From Bacteroidales bacterium UBA1794 (lineage in GTDB: Bacteria; Bacteroidota; Bacteroidia; Bacteroidales; Bacteroidaceae): 42,302 bases of DNA. The stretch covers positions 1-42,302 of the forward strand of contig DCFW01000019.1 in NCBI GenBank assembly GCA_002315435.1, in the 5' to 3' direction. Position numbers and translations under genes: made by a program. This document shows, in pieces, positions 26,413-35,342 of this stretch; positions within the stretch are counted from its first letter, which is position 1; each line of letters begins with the position of its first letter. Below the pieces are notes generated by a model. That model ran no database searches, was not told the origin of the DNA, and saw nothing but the letters and a program-made list of their open reading frames with translations.

Positions 26413-27687
26413 ATGAAAACTAATTGGATTTGTTTAATATTTACAGTAGCTTTTCTTTATGGTTGTGGCTCTGGAAGTACCGACGAACCTACAGAAAGCA
26501 CAACTGGTTCTTCATCTTCCGGCAGTAGCTCTTCTGGATCATCTACTTCATCAGGAGTATATACGCTGTCTAGTGGAACGGCTACATTATCAAATAAGAC
26601 ATACTCATCCTCTTCATCTGATGAAAATGCAGTAAAGGTTACAGGGGGAACTTTGACATTAACCAATGACACTATAATCAAAAGTGCAGGAGATGCTTCA
26701 AATTCAGATAATAGCAGTTTTTACGGAACAAATGCAGCTATATTGTCATCAGGTAGCTCGTCAACCGTTACGATGTCAGGAGGTACAATCACAACAGACG
26801 CAGTTGGAGCTAACGCAATTGTGGCATATGGAGGTACAGTGAATGTAAGTGATGTAACTATCAATTGTTCCAAAAATCTTTCTAGAGGCATCCATGCCAC
26901 AGGAGGGGGTACTATTACAGCCTCAAATTTAACAATTTCAACTGCAGGGACAAATAGCTCTGTAATCGCAACGGATAGAGGCGGTGGTACCGTAACTGTA
27001 TCAGGGGGCACCTATAAAACAACGGGGGCTCAATGCGCCGTATTGTATTCTACAGGTAGTATTACGGCTACAGGAATCACCGGATCTTCATCACAAGGAG
27101 AAGTTGGTGTGATAGAAGGAAGCAATTATATTACAATCAATAATTCTACAATCACTTCAGGTTCTAGTTCACGAGGTTTAATGATCCTCCAAAGTGGTTC
27201 AGGAGATGCTTCTGGTTATGAAGGCTACATAAATGTAAATGGAAGTAACCTTACTCTGACAGGAAGCAGTACTCCTCTTATCGAAATTACTACAAGCGTA
27301 ACAGGTACTGTGACTTTGAATGATGCAACTCTCACTATTCCATCAAATGTACTAATGAAAGTAGATTACAATACTCAATGGACCACAACAAGTCCTGTCG
27401 CATATCTTGTTCTTGCAGGAACAAGCGGTAAAAATTACACAGGGAATGTTACTGTTGATTCGTATAGTACATCTACAGTTACCGTTAATAGTGGAATCGT
27501 TTGGAACGGAGCGTATGACAATTCCAATAGCGGAAAATCTACAAGTGCGGTTGTCAATGGTACATGGAATCTTACAGGAAATTCCTATGTAGATAAAGTA
27601 ACTATAGGAAGTAATGGAGTTATTAATAAAAACGGTTATACATTAACTTATACTTCACTAAGTAATTCAGGAAAAGTTAATAATTGA
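26413..27687 (+). CDS. Surface lipoprotein with Ser/Gly linker and beta-helix repeats
   Basis: A 424-residue protein. The N terminus is a lipoprotein signal (lipobox LYGC, C18), followed by GSGSTDEPTES, an acidic stretch compatible with surface export, and a low-complexity Ser/Gly linker (about 30-47). The rest is rich in Thr, Ser, Gly, Val and Asn with recurring strand-turn units (GGTLTLTNDTI, GGTITTDAVG, GGTVNVSDVTINC, GGTVTVSGGTYKT, NGSNLTLTGSS), which fits a right-handed parallel beta-helix as in surface adhesins and polysaccharide-acting proteins. No catalytic motif is seen, so binding is more likely than catalysis. It is a single-gene unit ending at a good terminator. Function unknown. 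Confidence 0.75.
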   Translation: MKTNWICLIFTVAFLYGCGSGSTDEPTESTTGSSSSGSSSSGSSTSSGVYTLSSGTATLSNKTYSSSSSDENAVKVTGGTLTLTNDTIIKSAGDASNSDNSSFYGTNAAILSSGSSSTVTMSGGTITTDAVGANAIVAYGGTVNVSDVTINCSKNLSRGIHATGGGTITASNLTISTAGTNSSVIATDRGGGTVTVSGGTYKTTGAQCAVLYSTGSITATGITGSSSQGEVGVIEGSNYITINNSTITSGSSSRGLMILQSGSGDASGYEGYINVNGSNLTLTGSSTPLIEITTSVTGTVTLNDATLTIPSNVLMKVDYNTQWTTTSPVAYLVLAGTSGKNYTGNVTVDSYSTSTVTVNSGIVWNGAYDNSNSGKSTSAVVNGTWNLTGNSYVDKVTIGSNGVINKNGYTLTYTSLSNSGKVNN

Positions 27688-27728
27688 TATTATATTTAGA
27701 CTAAAGACTCCATTAATTTAATTAGAGC

Positions 27729-27763
27729 AAAACGGCCGTATGGAATTCATACGACCGTTTTTT
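27729..27763 (+). terminator. Intrinsic terminator after lipoprotein gene
   Basis: AAAACGGCCGTATG (27729-27742) pairs with CATACGACCGTTTT (27748-27761): a 14-bp stem with one C-A mismatch and a 5-nt loop, followed by T residues. The left A-tract would let it also act on phzF transcripts arriving from the right. Confidence 0.85.
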
Positions 27764-27824
27764 ATATCGTATCATTTCATTGCTCAATAATCGGACAGCA
27801 ATAATTTCAATTATATATATTGGG

Positions 27825-28703
27825 TTATATAAAGTAATTGCCTTCTATTTTTAATGTAGAGCTTCCTCCAAAAAGAATTTTGTTCTCAAATGTACTGAGT
27901 TTTACTTCATTGAATATGCGATCATCGCCACCTTGTTCTATTGAGATCGGTTCTCCATTCCACAAGTTTTGTTTTAGTAAATATTCCCCGAAAGCACTGT
28001 TTCCAGAGCCGGTTGCAGGATCCTCTAAGTAGCCGAATTTAGGAGAGAAAACTCTTGTGTGAGCTGTTTTACGGCAATCTTTTGTTTCTAGTGAAAATAC
28101 CAATGTGATATCAAAATCTTTGGATAAACAGAATTCTTTTAAACGCGTTTCAATTGGATAGAATGATATAGTTTCTTTTAAACCTATAATAGGTACAATT
28201 AATGTACGTAATCCGGCATCTATTAGACATATTGGATATTTATTGGAAATCATATCCGCTGAAATGCTTAAAGCTTTTGCTATCTCCTGAAGAGTTCCTG
28301 GTAATTCATGATGTATAGGTTCTGGAGCTGAAATATATATTGCGTCTTCTTCTTTAATATGGTTATAAATTTTAATAATACCCTTTTTATGAGTTTTTGC
28401 AAGTAATGTTTTTTTATTGTAAAATTCTGGATTTTCTTTTATATATGTGTACATCCCTGCAATCGTTCCATGCCCACAGAAATCGACTTCACATTCTGAT
28501 GAGTAGTATGTGAGCATGCAATCAGCATCATTCGAATTTTGTATGAAAACTACCTCGCTAACAAAGTCTTTATGTTCTTTCCCTATTTTCAGCATTTCTT
28601 CTTTGGATAACGACGTGTTACCTGTAATAATACATGCAGCGGGATTTCCTTTTGATTCTCCACTTGTAAATGCATTAGCTTTAAAGTATTTGTATTTTGC
28701 CAT
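27825..28703 (-). CDS. PhzF family isomerase-like protein
   Basis: A 292-residue protein with the two-domain diaminopimelate-epimerase fold of PhzF. Diagnostic pieces are FVSEVVFI with the catalytic Glu50, the CGHGTIAG loop (76-83) and the late DPATGSGN motif. The N-terminal FTSGESKGNPAACI is the matching substrate-binding start. PhzF itself isomerises a phenazine precursor; most relatives, including this one, have unknown substrates and no phenazine genes are nearby. It lies 88 bp downstream of kdsA on the same strand. I see no clear promoter in the gap, so read-through is possible. Confidence 0.88.
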   Translation of the reverse strand: MAKYKYFKANAFTSGESKGNPAACIITGNTSLSKEEMLKIGKEHKDFVSEVVFIQNSNDADCMLTYYSSECEVDFCGHGTIAGMYTYIKENPEFYNKKTLLAKTHKKGIIKIYNHIKEEDAIYISAPEPIHHELPGTLQEIAKALSISADMISNKYPICLIDAGLRTLIVPIIGLKETISFYPIETRLKEFCLSKDFDITLVFSLETKDCRKTAHTRVFSPKFGYLEDPATGSGNSAFGEYLLKQNLWNGEPISIEQGGDDRIFNEVKLSTFENKILFGGSSTLKIEGNYFI

Positions 28704-28791
28704 AGTGATATATATTGTTAGTTGTTAATATATTCATTTTCTCTTTGAATAATTTAAAGGAGAGGATGGAATTATGTAGTTAAGTTTGTTT

Positions 28792-29604
28792 TTATCTTAT
28801 TGCCTCTCTAATCCGTACTAGTTTCTTAAGTAACCCTTCCACAAGATCAAGGCGCAACATGTTGGCTCCGTCACTTTTAGCAACACTGGGATTCTGATGA
28901 GTCTCAATGAATAATCCGTCAGCTCCAACAACGATGGCAGCTTTGGCAATGGTTTCAATCAATTGCGGCATGCCACCGGTAACACCACTTGCTTGATTCG
29001 GTTGTTGCAAACTGTGAGTTGCATCCATTATCACAGGATAACCCAAGGCGCGCATTTCGGGAATGCCACGGTAATCAACGATCAGATCAGTATAGCCGAA
29101 GGTAGTTCCTCGTTCGGTAAGCATTACATTGGGGTTACCGGCTTCCAATACCTTGTCGGCAGCAAATTTCATCGACTCCGGTGAAAGGAACTGACCTTTT
29201 TTAATGTTTACAATCTTGCCCGTCTTAGCAGCAGCTACCAGCAAATCCGTTTGGCGACAAAGGAAAGCCGGTATTTGCAGTACATCTACATATTCGGCAG
29301 CCATAGCAGCTTCGCAGGATTCGTGAATGTCAGTAACTACAGGGATGTTGAAAGTTTCATGAACTTTGCGCAGTATCTTCAACGCTTTTTCATCTCCAAT
29401 GCCCGTGAATGAGTCCAGTCGCGAGCGATTTGCTTTTCGATAGGAGCCTTTGAATATATAAGGAATATGTAGCCTTCCGGTAATCTCTACTAACTTTTCG
29501 GCAATGTCCATAGCCATTTCTTCACCTTCAATTACGCATGGACCGGCCATTAAAAAAAAGTTCTGTTGAGAAGTTAAATCTTTTATTGTCATTTTGCTGT
29601 TCAA
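28792..29604 (-). CDS. kdsA: 3-deoxy-8-phosphooctulonate synthase (KDO-8-phosphate synthase)
   Basis: A 270-residue enzyme joining phosphoenolpyruvate and arabinose-5-phosphate to KDO-8-phosphate for lipid A inner core. Motifs include GPCVIE, FKGSYRKANRS, TDIHE, ERGTTFGY, MDATHSLQQP and FIETHQNPSVAKSDG. Cys23 in GPCVIE replaces the Asn of the E. coli type, and with His, Glu and Asp in the later blocks forms the metal site of the metal-dependent class (as in Aquifex aeolicus). It lies 4 bp after the lipid kinase gene in the miaA operon. KdsC, the next enzyme, is encoded near the left end of the window. Confidence 0.96.
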   Translation of the reverse strand: MNSKMTIKDLTSQQNFFLMAGPCVIEGEEMAMDIAEKLVEITGRLHIPYIFKGSYRKANRSRLDSFTGIGDEKALKILRKVHETFNIPVVTDIHESCEAAMAAEYVDVLQIPAFLCRQTDLLVAAAKTGKIVNIKKGQFLSPESMKFAADKVLEAGNPNVMLTERGTTFGYTDLIVDYRGIPEMRALGYPVIMDATHSLQQPNQASGVTGGMPQLIETIAKAAIVVGADGLFIETHQNPSVAKSDGANMLRLDLVEGLLKKLVRIREAIR

Positions 29605-29608
29605 TATT

Positions 29609-30541
29609 TTAGTTGGGTATAATCAATGTCAATGTCTCAGGCATAATCGTAATGTCCAGAGGGAGATGCTTTTCTTGCAAGATACGTCCGTCAATACCTA
29701 CCGCGGCATTTTGTGCTCTGAGTACTCTGACCCGTTTCGTTCGATAGCTTTTCACATCTTTGTGATTCAGCAATCGGCCGTTAATCAACATCCAAAGTCC
29801 TTTCAATAGCTGCCATATTTTCGGGTAATAGATCACACTCACATCCAGCCATCCGTTGTAAGGTACAGCACTTGGAGTCATACCATATCCTCGGGCACTG
29901 CCCACGCATACATTCATGATTCTACCGCGTATATGATCCTCATTGATGCGTAAGTGCATGCGATAAAGCTTTCTCTCAAAAAATATTTTAAACAAGGCGG
30001 CAACGGATGAAATAAGTGTAATGCCCCAGAATCGTTTGGTTTGATCGGTGATGCGTACAATTCGTGCCCCCAAACCGATATTGATCGCATTCACAAAATA
30101 TTTGCTTTCATGTATCGTGCCATTGTAATAGGTACATTGCCCTACATCAATCTTTTTAAGACGATAATTCACAATCCAGTCAACAGCAGCCTTGTAGTCC
30201 ATGTCAATGCCCCAGTAGCGCGAAAAGTCATTGACCACCCCATTAGGGATAATACCTATGGCTATTTCATCCTTTGGGAATGATGTTTTTGCTGTCATGA
30301 TACCATTGATAGCATCATTGAGTGCTCCATCTCCTCCCACAATAACAATGGTACGATAACCCTGTTCGGCATAGTCATGAGCCAACCGCTGCACCGATCC
30401 GTACCCAAGAGATTGCACATAATCATAGTTGATTTGCTTGCTGTCAATGTATGCTCGAATGGCAGTCCATCGTTTACGGGCTTTTCGTGTTCCGGCACGT
30501 GGGTGATAAATGATTCCCCATTTATTATTTCCTGTATTCAT
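29609..30541 (-). CDS. Diacylglycerol kinase-family lipid kinase (YegS/DgkB-like)
   Basis: A 310-residue cytosolic protein. The nucleotide-binding GGDGALNDAING (69-80) and IPNGVVNDFSRYWGI match the DAGK catalytic domain, although the second motif has Asn-Gly where PLGTxND is usual. The C-terminal beta domain contains GIDGRILQ, whose Asp is conserved in the family. It phosphorylates a lipid (diacylglycerol, or a sphingoid/ceramide-like lipid, which Bacteroides also make); the actual acceptor is not predictable. It overlaps miaA by 4 bp and precedes kdsA by 4 bp. Confidence 0.88.
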   Translation of the reverse strand: MNTGNNKWGIIYHPRAGTRKARKRWTAIRAYIDSKQINYDYVQSLGYGSVQRLAHDYAEQGYRTIVIVGGDGALNDAINGIMTAKTSFPKDEIAIGIIPNGVVNDFSRYWGIDMDYKAAVDWIVNYRLKKIDVGQCTYYNGTIHESKYFVNAINIGLGARIVRITDQTKRFWGITLISSVAALFKIFFERKLYRMHLRINEDHIRGRIMNVCVGSARGYGMTPSAVPYNGWLDVSVIYYPKIWQLLKGLWMLINGRLLNHKDVKSYRTKRVRVLRAQNAAVGIDGRILQEKHLPLDITIMPETLTLIIPN

Positions 30542-31470
30542 GATTCAAAGTGATCTAATAAATCTTTGGTTAGTTCAATCTTATTTTCGGTAGGCATTCC
30601 GGCATCCATCCAGTGAATGGTAAATCCCCTTCGTTCCATGCCCCTAAACCAAGTCATTTGTCTTTTGGCAAACTGATGGATGGCTATTTCCAATTGGGTG
30701 AACATCTCCTCATAGTTGAGCTGTCCGGTTATATAGAGGGTCAGGTATTTATATTCCAATCCATAATAGATTAAATCTTCCGGTGAAATGCCGCTTTTAA
30801 GCAGTCCTTTCACTTCATCTATCATGCCTTCTTCCAATCTCTTTTTCAATCGGATGCTTATCTTTTCTCTACGTAGCTCCCGATCAATATCAATACCTAT
30901 GATCAGGCTTTTAAATTGAGGAAAAGTACGTTCATCCACATGATGTTCCTTATAATATCTTTGTATTTCTATGGCACGTATAGCCCTTTTGCAGGTATCC
31001 ACATCCGTGGTGTTGTGCAACGTCTTATACTGCTTTAACATGTCAGTTAATTCTTCCAGTGATTTTCCGGCCAGCTCATTCCTCAATTCCGTATTTTCAG
31101 GAACAGGAGTCATGCGATATCCCTTTAATACACTCTCAATGTATAGTCCTGTTCCTCCGCAAAGGATGGGCAAGAGGTTGCGCGATGCAATGTCATTATA
31201 GGCATTTAAGAAATCACGTTGATATTCAAATAAATTATATTTGTATCCGGGAGCTGCAATATCTATGAGGTGATAAGGAATAATTCTGTCGTTGATGACA
31301 TAATCACTAAGATCCTTGCCTGTGCCGATATCCATGCTCTTGTATATTTGTCGGGAATCGGCGCTGATAATTTCAGAATGTAGATTATCGGCCAAGTGAG
31401 CGGCAAAGGTTGTTTTGCCACTAGCTGTGGGACCGAGAATGGTTATCATGTCACATCTGTTTTTTATCAT
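30538..31470 (-). CDS. miaA: tRNA dimethylallyltransferase
   Basis: A 310-residue enzyme that adds a dimethylallyl group to A37 of tRNAs reading codons that start with U. The P-loop is GPTASGKTT (13-21), followed by SADSRQIYKSMDIGTGK, the catalytic loop Asp, IPYHLIDIAAPGYKYN and LCGGTGLYIESVLKG. The start at 31470 keeps the usual short extension before the first strand; M8 is a possible alternative. It is first in the miaA - lipid kinase - kdsA operon, with a -7 box at 31489-31496. Confidence 0.95.
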   Translation of the reverse strand: MIKNRCDMITILGPTASGKTTFAAHLADNLHSEIISADSRQIYKSMDIGTGKDLSDYVINDRIIPYHLIDIAAPGYKYNLFEYQRDFLNAYNDIASRNLLPILCGGTGLYIESVLKGYRMTPVPENTELRNELAGKSLEELTDMLKQYKTLHNTTDVDTCKRAIRAIEIQRYYKEHHVDERTFPQFKSLIIGIDIDRELRREKISIRLKKRLEEGMIDEVKGLLKSGISPEDLIYYGLEYKYLTLYITGQLNYEEMFTQLEIAIHQFAKRQMTWFRGMERRGFTIHWMDAGMPTENKIELTKDLLDHFES

Positions 31471-31488
31471 ATCAAGCTTCTTTGATTA

Positions 31489-31496
31489 CAAAGATA
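31489..31496 (-). promoter_or_regulatory. -7 element of miaA operon
   Basis: Minus-strand TATCTTTG (plus CAAAGATA) matches TAnnTTTG and lies 18 bp before the miaA ATG. No clear -33 TTG. Confidence 0.5.
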
Positions 31497-31537
31497 GCTA
31501 AATTATTTTGAACATGGATGGACTCTTTGGCGATGTT

Positions 31538-33199
31538 TTAAATAAAAATCATTAAGATAAGCTGGGCTATAATAACTCTGATGAACATACAGAAAGGGTA
31601 TACTGTGGCATAACTTACTGACGGATGGTCTCCCGGAATGGAATCATTTGCATAGTTGAGCGCCATAGGATTTGCCATGCTTCCGCTCAACATACCGCTG
31701 ATACTGCCAAAATCAAGATGGAAGATTTTTAGTGACACAATACCGGTAATTAAAACAGGGATGAGGGTGATTGATAATCCTACACCCACCCATAAAAGTC
31801 CCGTGGGGCGTACCACCGTTTCAAAGAAATGGCTACCGCTTTGCAGCCCTAATCCCGCTAAGTAAAGACTCAATCCCAGTCCCCTCAGCATGAGGTTTGC
31901 ACTGCGTGTCGTGTAAGTGATCATATGAAGACGCGGACCGAATGCACCGATAAGTATTCCTATGATGATCGGACCTCCTGCCAGTCCCAAACGCATTGGA
32001 GAACTCATTCCCGGCAGTTGCAGAGGAATGGAGCCAAGAGCTAATCCCAATACCATGCCGATGAATACCGACATCAAATTGGGTTCTTTCAGGCTCACCA
32101 CTTTATTTCCTAATATTTTCTCTACATTATCTATTGCATTCTGTTCACCTACAACAGTCAATCTATCGCCCATCTGTAACACCAATTCACTTGTAGCCAG
32201 CAATTTCACACCACTGCGAAGCACACGGCTGATATTGATTCCATAATGGTTCCGCAGGCGCAATGTGCCCAACTTCTTACCGTTTATTTCGGGACGAGTC
32301 ACTACGATATGTTGCGAGATAAGCTGTGAATCTATTGCGTTCCAATCGATATCCTCTTTGTTCCAGTCTTTTTTTTCTTGTTCACCGAACAACATGGTCA
32401 ATCCTTCCACATCATCCTCATTGGTGATCACCAGCAGTTTATCTTTCTGCTCCAACTGTGTTTCACTTGAAGGAATACGCACCTTATTCTCTCGCCATAA
32501 ACGCGAAATTACAAACTTTTTACTGCTTTGATGTGCTATTTCTTTTACGCTTTTTCCAAATATACCCGGATTGTCCACCTCAAATTCAGCAATGTAAGTG
32601 TGGTCGGGCTTTTCATCAGCAGGATTCGCTATATCGGCCGGTTTCACCCATAGTTTGCGAATGACTAATATACCAATGATTACACCCAAAACACCCAATG
32701 GATAAGTCAAAGCACATGCTAACGCCGGACTGCTGGTGGGTAAGTTCATGGATGAAAGAGTTTGCTGTGCTGCACCTAACGCCGGAGTGTTGGTGGTTGC
32801 GCCACAGAGAATACCGTCAATGTCGGCAATGGATATATTGAAAATATAATGGAAAGCAATGGCTACGGCTGTTCCTATCAAAGTAAGTCCCAGTCCCAGC
32901 ATATTCAGCGTCAAGCCTCCCTTCCTGAATGAGGAAAAGAATCCCGGTCCTACTTGAAGTCCCAGTGCGTAAACGAACAAGACCAGTCCGAAGCTTTGTG
33001 CATACTGCAGCATTTGGGGGTCAATGCTTAGTCCGATATGACCGGCTAGAATCCCGGCGAAGAAAACAAAAGTTACTCCCAAAGAAACTCCGGCGACTTT
33101 CACTTGTGCAAATGCCAGTCCGGCACCGCATATTAATGAAAGAATAATCACAGCTTGCATCGGGCTGTGTATTATGAACAGGCTATTGAATAAATCCAC
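31538..33199 (-). CDS. YidE/AspT-type membrane transporter with two RCK C-terminal domains
   Basis: A 553-residue inner-membrane protein built as two hydrophobic halves (about 10-175 and 370-553, some ten helices in all) around a soluble middle with two TrkA-C/RCK domains (about 205-285, ending KDKLLVITNEDDVEGL, and about 290-370, ending GDRLTVVGEQNAIDNV). This is the layout of the aspartate:alanine antiporter AspT and of YidE/YbjL. Repeated glycine-rich segments (GILCGATTNTPALGAAQQ and GMLSGSMANPMALNYAN) at equivalent places of the two halves show an internal duplication. The substrate is probably a dicarboxylate or amino acid, not certain. It has its own promoter. Confidence 0.88.
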   Translation of the reverse strand: MDLFNSLFIIHSPMQAVIILSLICGAGLAFAQVKVAGVSLGVTFVFFAGILAGHIGLSIDPQMLQYAQSFGLVLFVYALGLQVGPGFFSSFRKGGLTLNMLGLGLTLIGTAVAIAFHYIFNISIADIDGILCGATTNTPALGAAQQTLSSMNLPTSSPALACALTYPLGVLGVIIGILVIRKLWVKPADIANPADEKPDHTYIAEFEVDNPGIFGKSVKEIAHQSSKKFVISRLWRENKVRIPSSETQLEQKDKLLVITNEDDVEGLTMLFGEQEKKDWNKEDIDWNAIDSQLISQHIVVTRPEINGKKLGTLRLRNHYGINISRVLRSGVKLLATSELVLQMGDRLTVVGEQNAIDNVEKILGNKVVSLKEPNLMSVFIGMVLGLALGSIPLQLPGMSSPMRLGLAGGPIIIGILIGAFGPRLHMITYTTRSANLMLRGLGLSLYLAGLGLQSGSHFFETVVRPTGLLWVGVGLSITLIPVLITGIVSLKIFHLDFGSISGMLSGSMANPMALNYANDSIPGDHPSVSYATVYPFCMFIRVIIAQLILMIFI

Positions 33200-33225
33200 T
33201 ATAAAATATCATTTTTTTGCGGTCG

Positions 33226-33254
33226 CAAAGGTAGCAAATATTTCGAAAAAGCAA
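33226..33254 (-). promoter_or_regulatory. Bacteroides-type promoter for YidE/AspT transporter
   Basis: Minus strand: TTG (plus CAA at 33252-33254), an 18-bp gap and TACCTTTG (plus CAAAGGTA at 33226-33233), 26 bp before the ATG at 33199. Confidence 0.6.
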
Positions 33255-33269
33255 TTATTTATCAATGAA

Positions 33270-35342
33270 TTATTCGTTGTTTATCTTTGAAATGTAGGCT
33301 CCGTTAAGATTCAAATTGATACATTTTATTCTTAAATCCTTGCATTCTTTCATCACTTTCTCTGAAACATTCGCGTATACGCTACCATCTACTACCACTT
33401 GTTTAATGTTGAACAGTCCGGTAAGATACACAATCTTTCCGTAATATCCTCGAGTTATCACTAAGTAATCAATATTTAGCGGATGGCGTGATGCTTTATA
33501 TGCCCAACGCTTGTCGCCGACAACTCCTATGGTTTTATTTCCGAAATGGATAATGTGATTGTGAGTATTGATAAAACCCGTGTGCATACTCTCTGCGATA
33601 GAGATGGGCGGATACAATTTGTTTTTATAAATGAAATCCTTATGAGCTTTAATGAATTGTTCTTTCGGTTCGTGCGAAGAGGAGAAGAGGTAACTGATTC
33701 GGTTGGGAAGTATGAATTGTATGGAAGCACCTTTCCTGTTGTTGAAGAACACAATCTCTTGTTTCAATTTATCGGTATAGTCGGCATGTGTTTGTAGAGC
33801 AAACAAGAATGTGATCCCTACAAGGCAGCTTGCCAGACGAGGTACGGATCGCTTCGTTATGAACAAAAGCCATGCGACGATAAGCGAGGCAATCAGTCCT
33901 ATTTGCCAGGCACTTAAATAGATATGATCGATGGAGGAGTAGGGCAGATGGCTCATAAATGCCGTGATGCCGTTCAGTAATTTCAGCATCAGGCTGAGCA
34001 ACCATCCCGTAACTAGTTGCACGGGAGCGATAAAAAAGAAAAGTAAATTAATGGCTGCTGCATACATGAGCAGTGAAGAGAGGAAGATAACCAATAGATT
34101 GGTGAGGATAAAGTAGGTGGGCAAGTTGTGAAAATAGTACAGCAGAAACGGTATGGTCGCTGCTTGTGCCGAAATGCTCACCCCTGATAGATCCCATATA
34201 TATTTGACGGCTCGATTGCGAGGTTGCCACCATTTTTTCCATAGCGGCATTATCACCAGAATGCCGGCTACAGCCATGAATGACAGTTGGAAACTCACAT
34301 CGAACATATTCAGCGGATGTATGACCAGCATAATGAAAGCCGTAGCTGCCAGCGTATTTAGGGTTATTGGGCGTGTACTGAATAGTTGCCCTAATGCCAT
34401 AATCGTAAACATGATGACGGTTCGCATAACGGGAGGCATCAATCCCGTAATAAATGCAAACACCCACATCAGTATGATAATAAATAATTGCTTGAACGTT
34501 TTTCCTCCTCGAATCTTATCAAGCGGTTTCAATAATAGAATCAGAAGAGCATACAAAAATCCGATGTGCAATCCCGAGAGTGACAATATATGGCTCACGC
34601 CTGAAATCGAATAGTTGTCTTTTATCCCTTCCGATAAGTCAGCCTGATAGCCCAATGTAATGGCATTCAACACGGCTCTATCGTCTTTCGACAGAGGGAT
34701 ACGATCAAAATGAGCGATCAGTTTGCTACGTATTTTCAGTGCCTCTTGCGATAGTGAGAGCTTTGCTTCATGACCGGCTTTTCTCCAGCTACCTTCGTAT
34801 ATATAAGCAGAACCCGATATACCTTTATTCAACAGATAGGAAGCATAATCAAATTCGTTGGGATTACCATTGTTTTGCGGAGGATTTATTTTGCCGAAAA
34901 AGTAGATTTTGTCACCCGAATTTAAGGCAGTGTTTGAGGGAAGGTAAAGTAGGATAGAGCGGTCTATCGCTTTTGTTTGCCTATTCTTGGCACTGTACAT
35001 ATAATTAATTTGTACCGTATGGCACACGCTCTTTTCTTTTATTTGGGGTTCGTCTTGAATCGTACCGCAATATAATTGTTCGGCCTTTGACCAGGGATAT
35101 TTGATAGAGTCAACCTGATGTATGGTGAGGCAGACACCCATTGCGGCAACCAAAGTATAGAGAGAAACGCCGAAGCAGATATTCTTCTTGAAAAAGCTGC
35201 ATTTATGCGCAATAAACGCACCTATACTTAAGGCAAAAAGGAAATAGATGAGGTTCTGGTCAGGCACGTAATAGCCTATGCCGATTCCCATTAAAAGTGG
35301 AACCAGCATTTTCAAAAACGGATATTTGTGTAATGGAATCAA
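33270..35342 (-). CDS. comEC: ComEC/Rec2 family competence-type membrane protein
   Basis: A 690-residue protein. N-terminal helices are followed by a DUF4131-type OB-like domain (about 85-195), then the ComEC membrane core (about 225-500) with the signature ISGVSHILSLSGLHIGFLYALL and the ITGLMPPVMRTVIMF segment. ComEC forms the inner-membrane channel for single-stranded DNA during transformation. The C-terminal 180 residues sit where many ComEC proteins have a metallo-beta-lactamase nuclease domain, but the HxHxDH zinc motif is absent, so the nuclease is degenerate or lost. It overlaps rpe by 4 bp (ATGA), so it is translated with a housekeeping gene. Competence is not proved. Confidence 0.9.
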   Translation of the reverse strand: MIPLHKYPFLKMLVPLLMGIGIGYYVPDQNLIYFLFALSIGAFIAHKCSFFKKNICFGVSLYTLVAAMGVCLTIHQVDSIKYPWSKAEQLYCGTIQDEPQIKEKSVCHTVQINYMYSAKNRQTKAIDRSILLYLPSNTALNSGDKIYFFGKINPPQNNGNPNEFDYASYLLNKGISGSAYIYEGSWRKAGHEAKLSLSQEALKIRSKLIAHFDRIPLSKDDRAVLNAITLGYQADLSEGIKDNYSISGVSHILSLSGLHIGFLYALLILLLKPLDKIRGGKTFKQLFIIILMWVFAFITGLMPPVMRTVIMFTIMALGQLFSTRPITLNTLAATAFIMLVIHPLNMFDVSFQLSFMAVAGILVIMPLWKKWWQPRNRAVKYIWDLSGVSISAQAATIPFLLYYFHNLPTYFILTNLLVIFLSSLLMYAAAINLLFFFIAPVQLVTGWLLSLMLKLLNGITAFMSHLPYSSIDHIYLSAWQIGLIASLIVAWLLFITKRSVPRLASCLVGITFLFALQTHADYTDKLKQEIVFFNNRKGASIQFILPNRISYLFSSSHEPKEQFIKAHKDFIYKNKLYPPISIAESMHTGFINTHNHIIHFGNKTIGVVGDKRWAYKASRHPLNIDYLVITRGYYGKIVYLTGLFNIKQVVVDGSVYANVSEKVMKECKDLRIKCINLNLNGAYISKINNE

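Noticed and set aside
26457..27011. Two open frames on the minus strand inside the beta-helix lipoprotein gene
   Set aside because: They are mirror frames caused by the repetitive Ser/Thr/Gly codons; the products are Pro/Val/Glu repeats without domain features.
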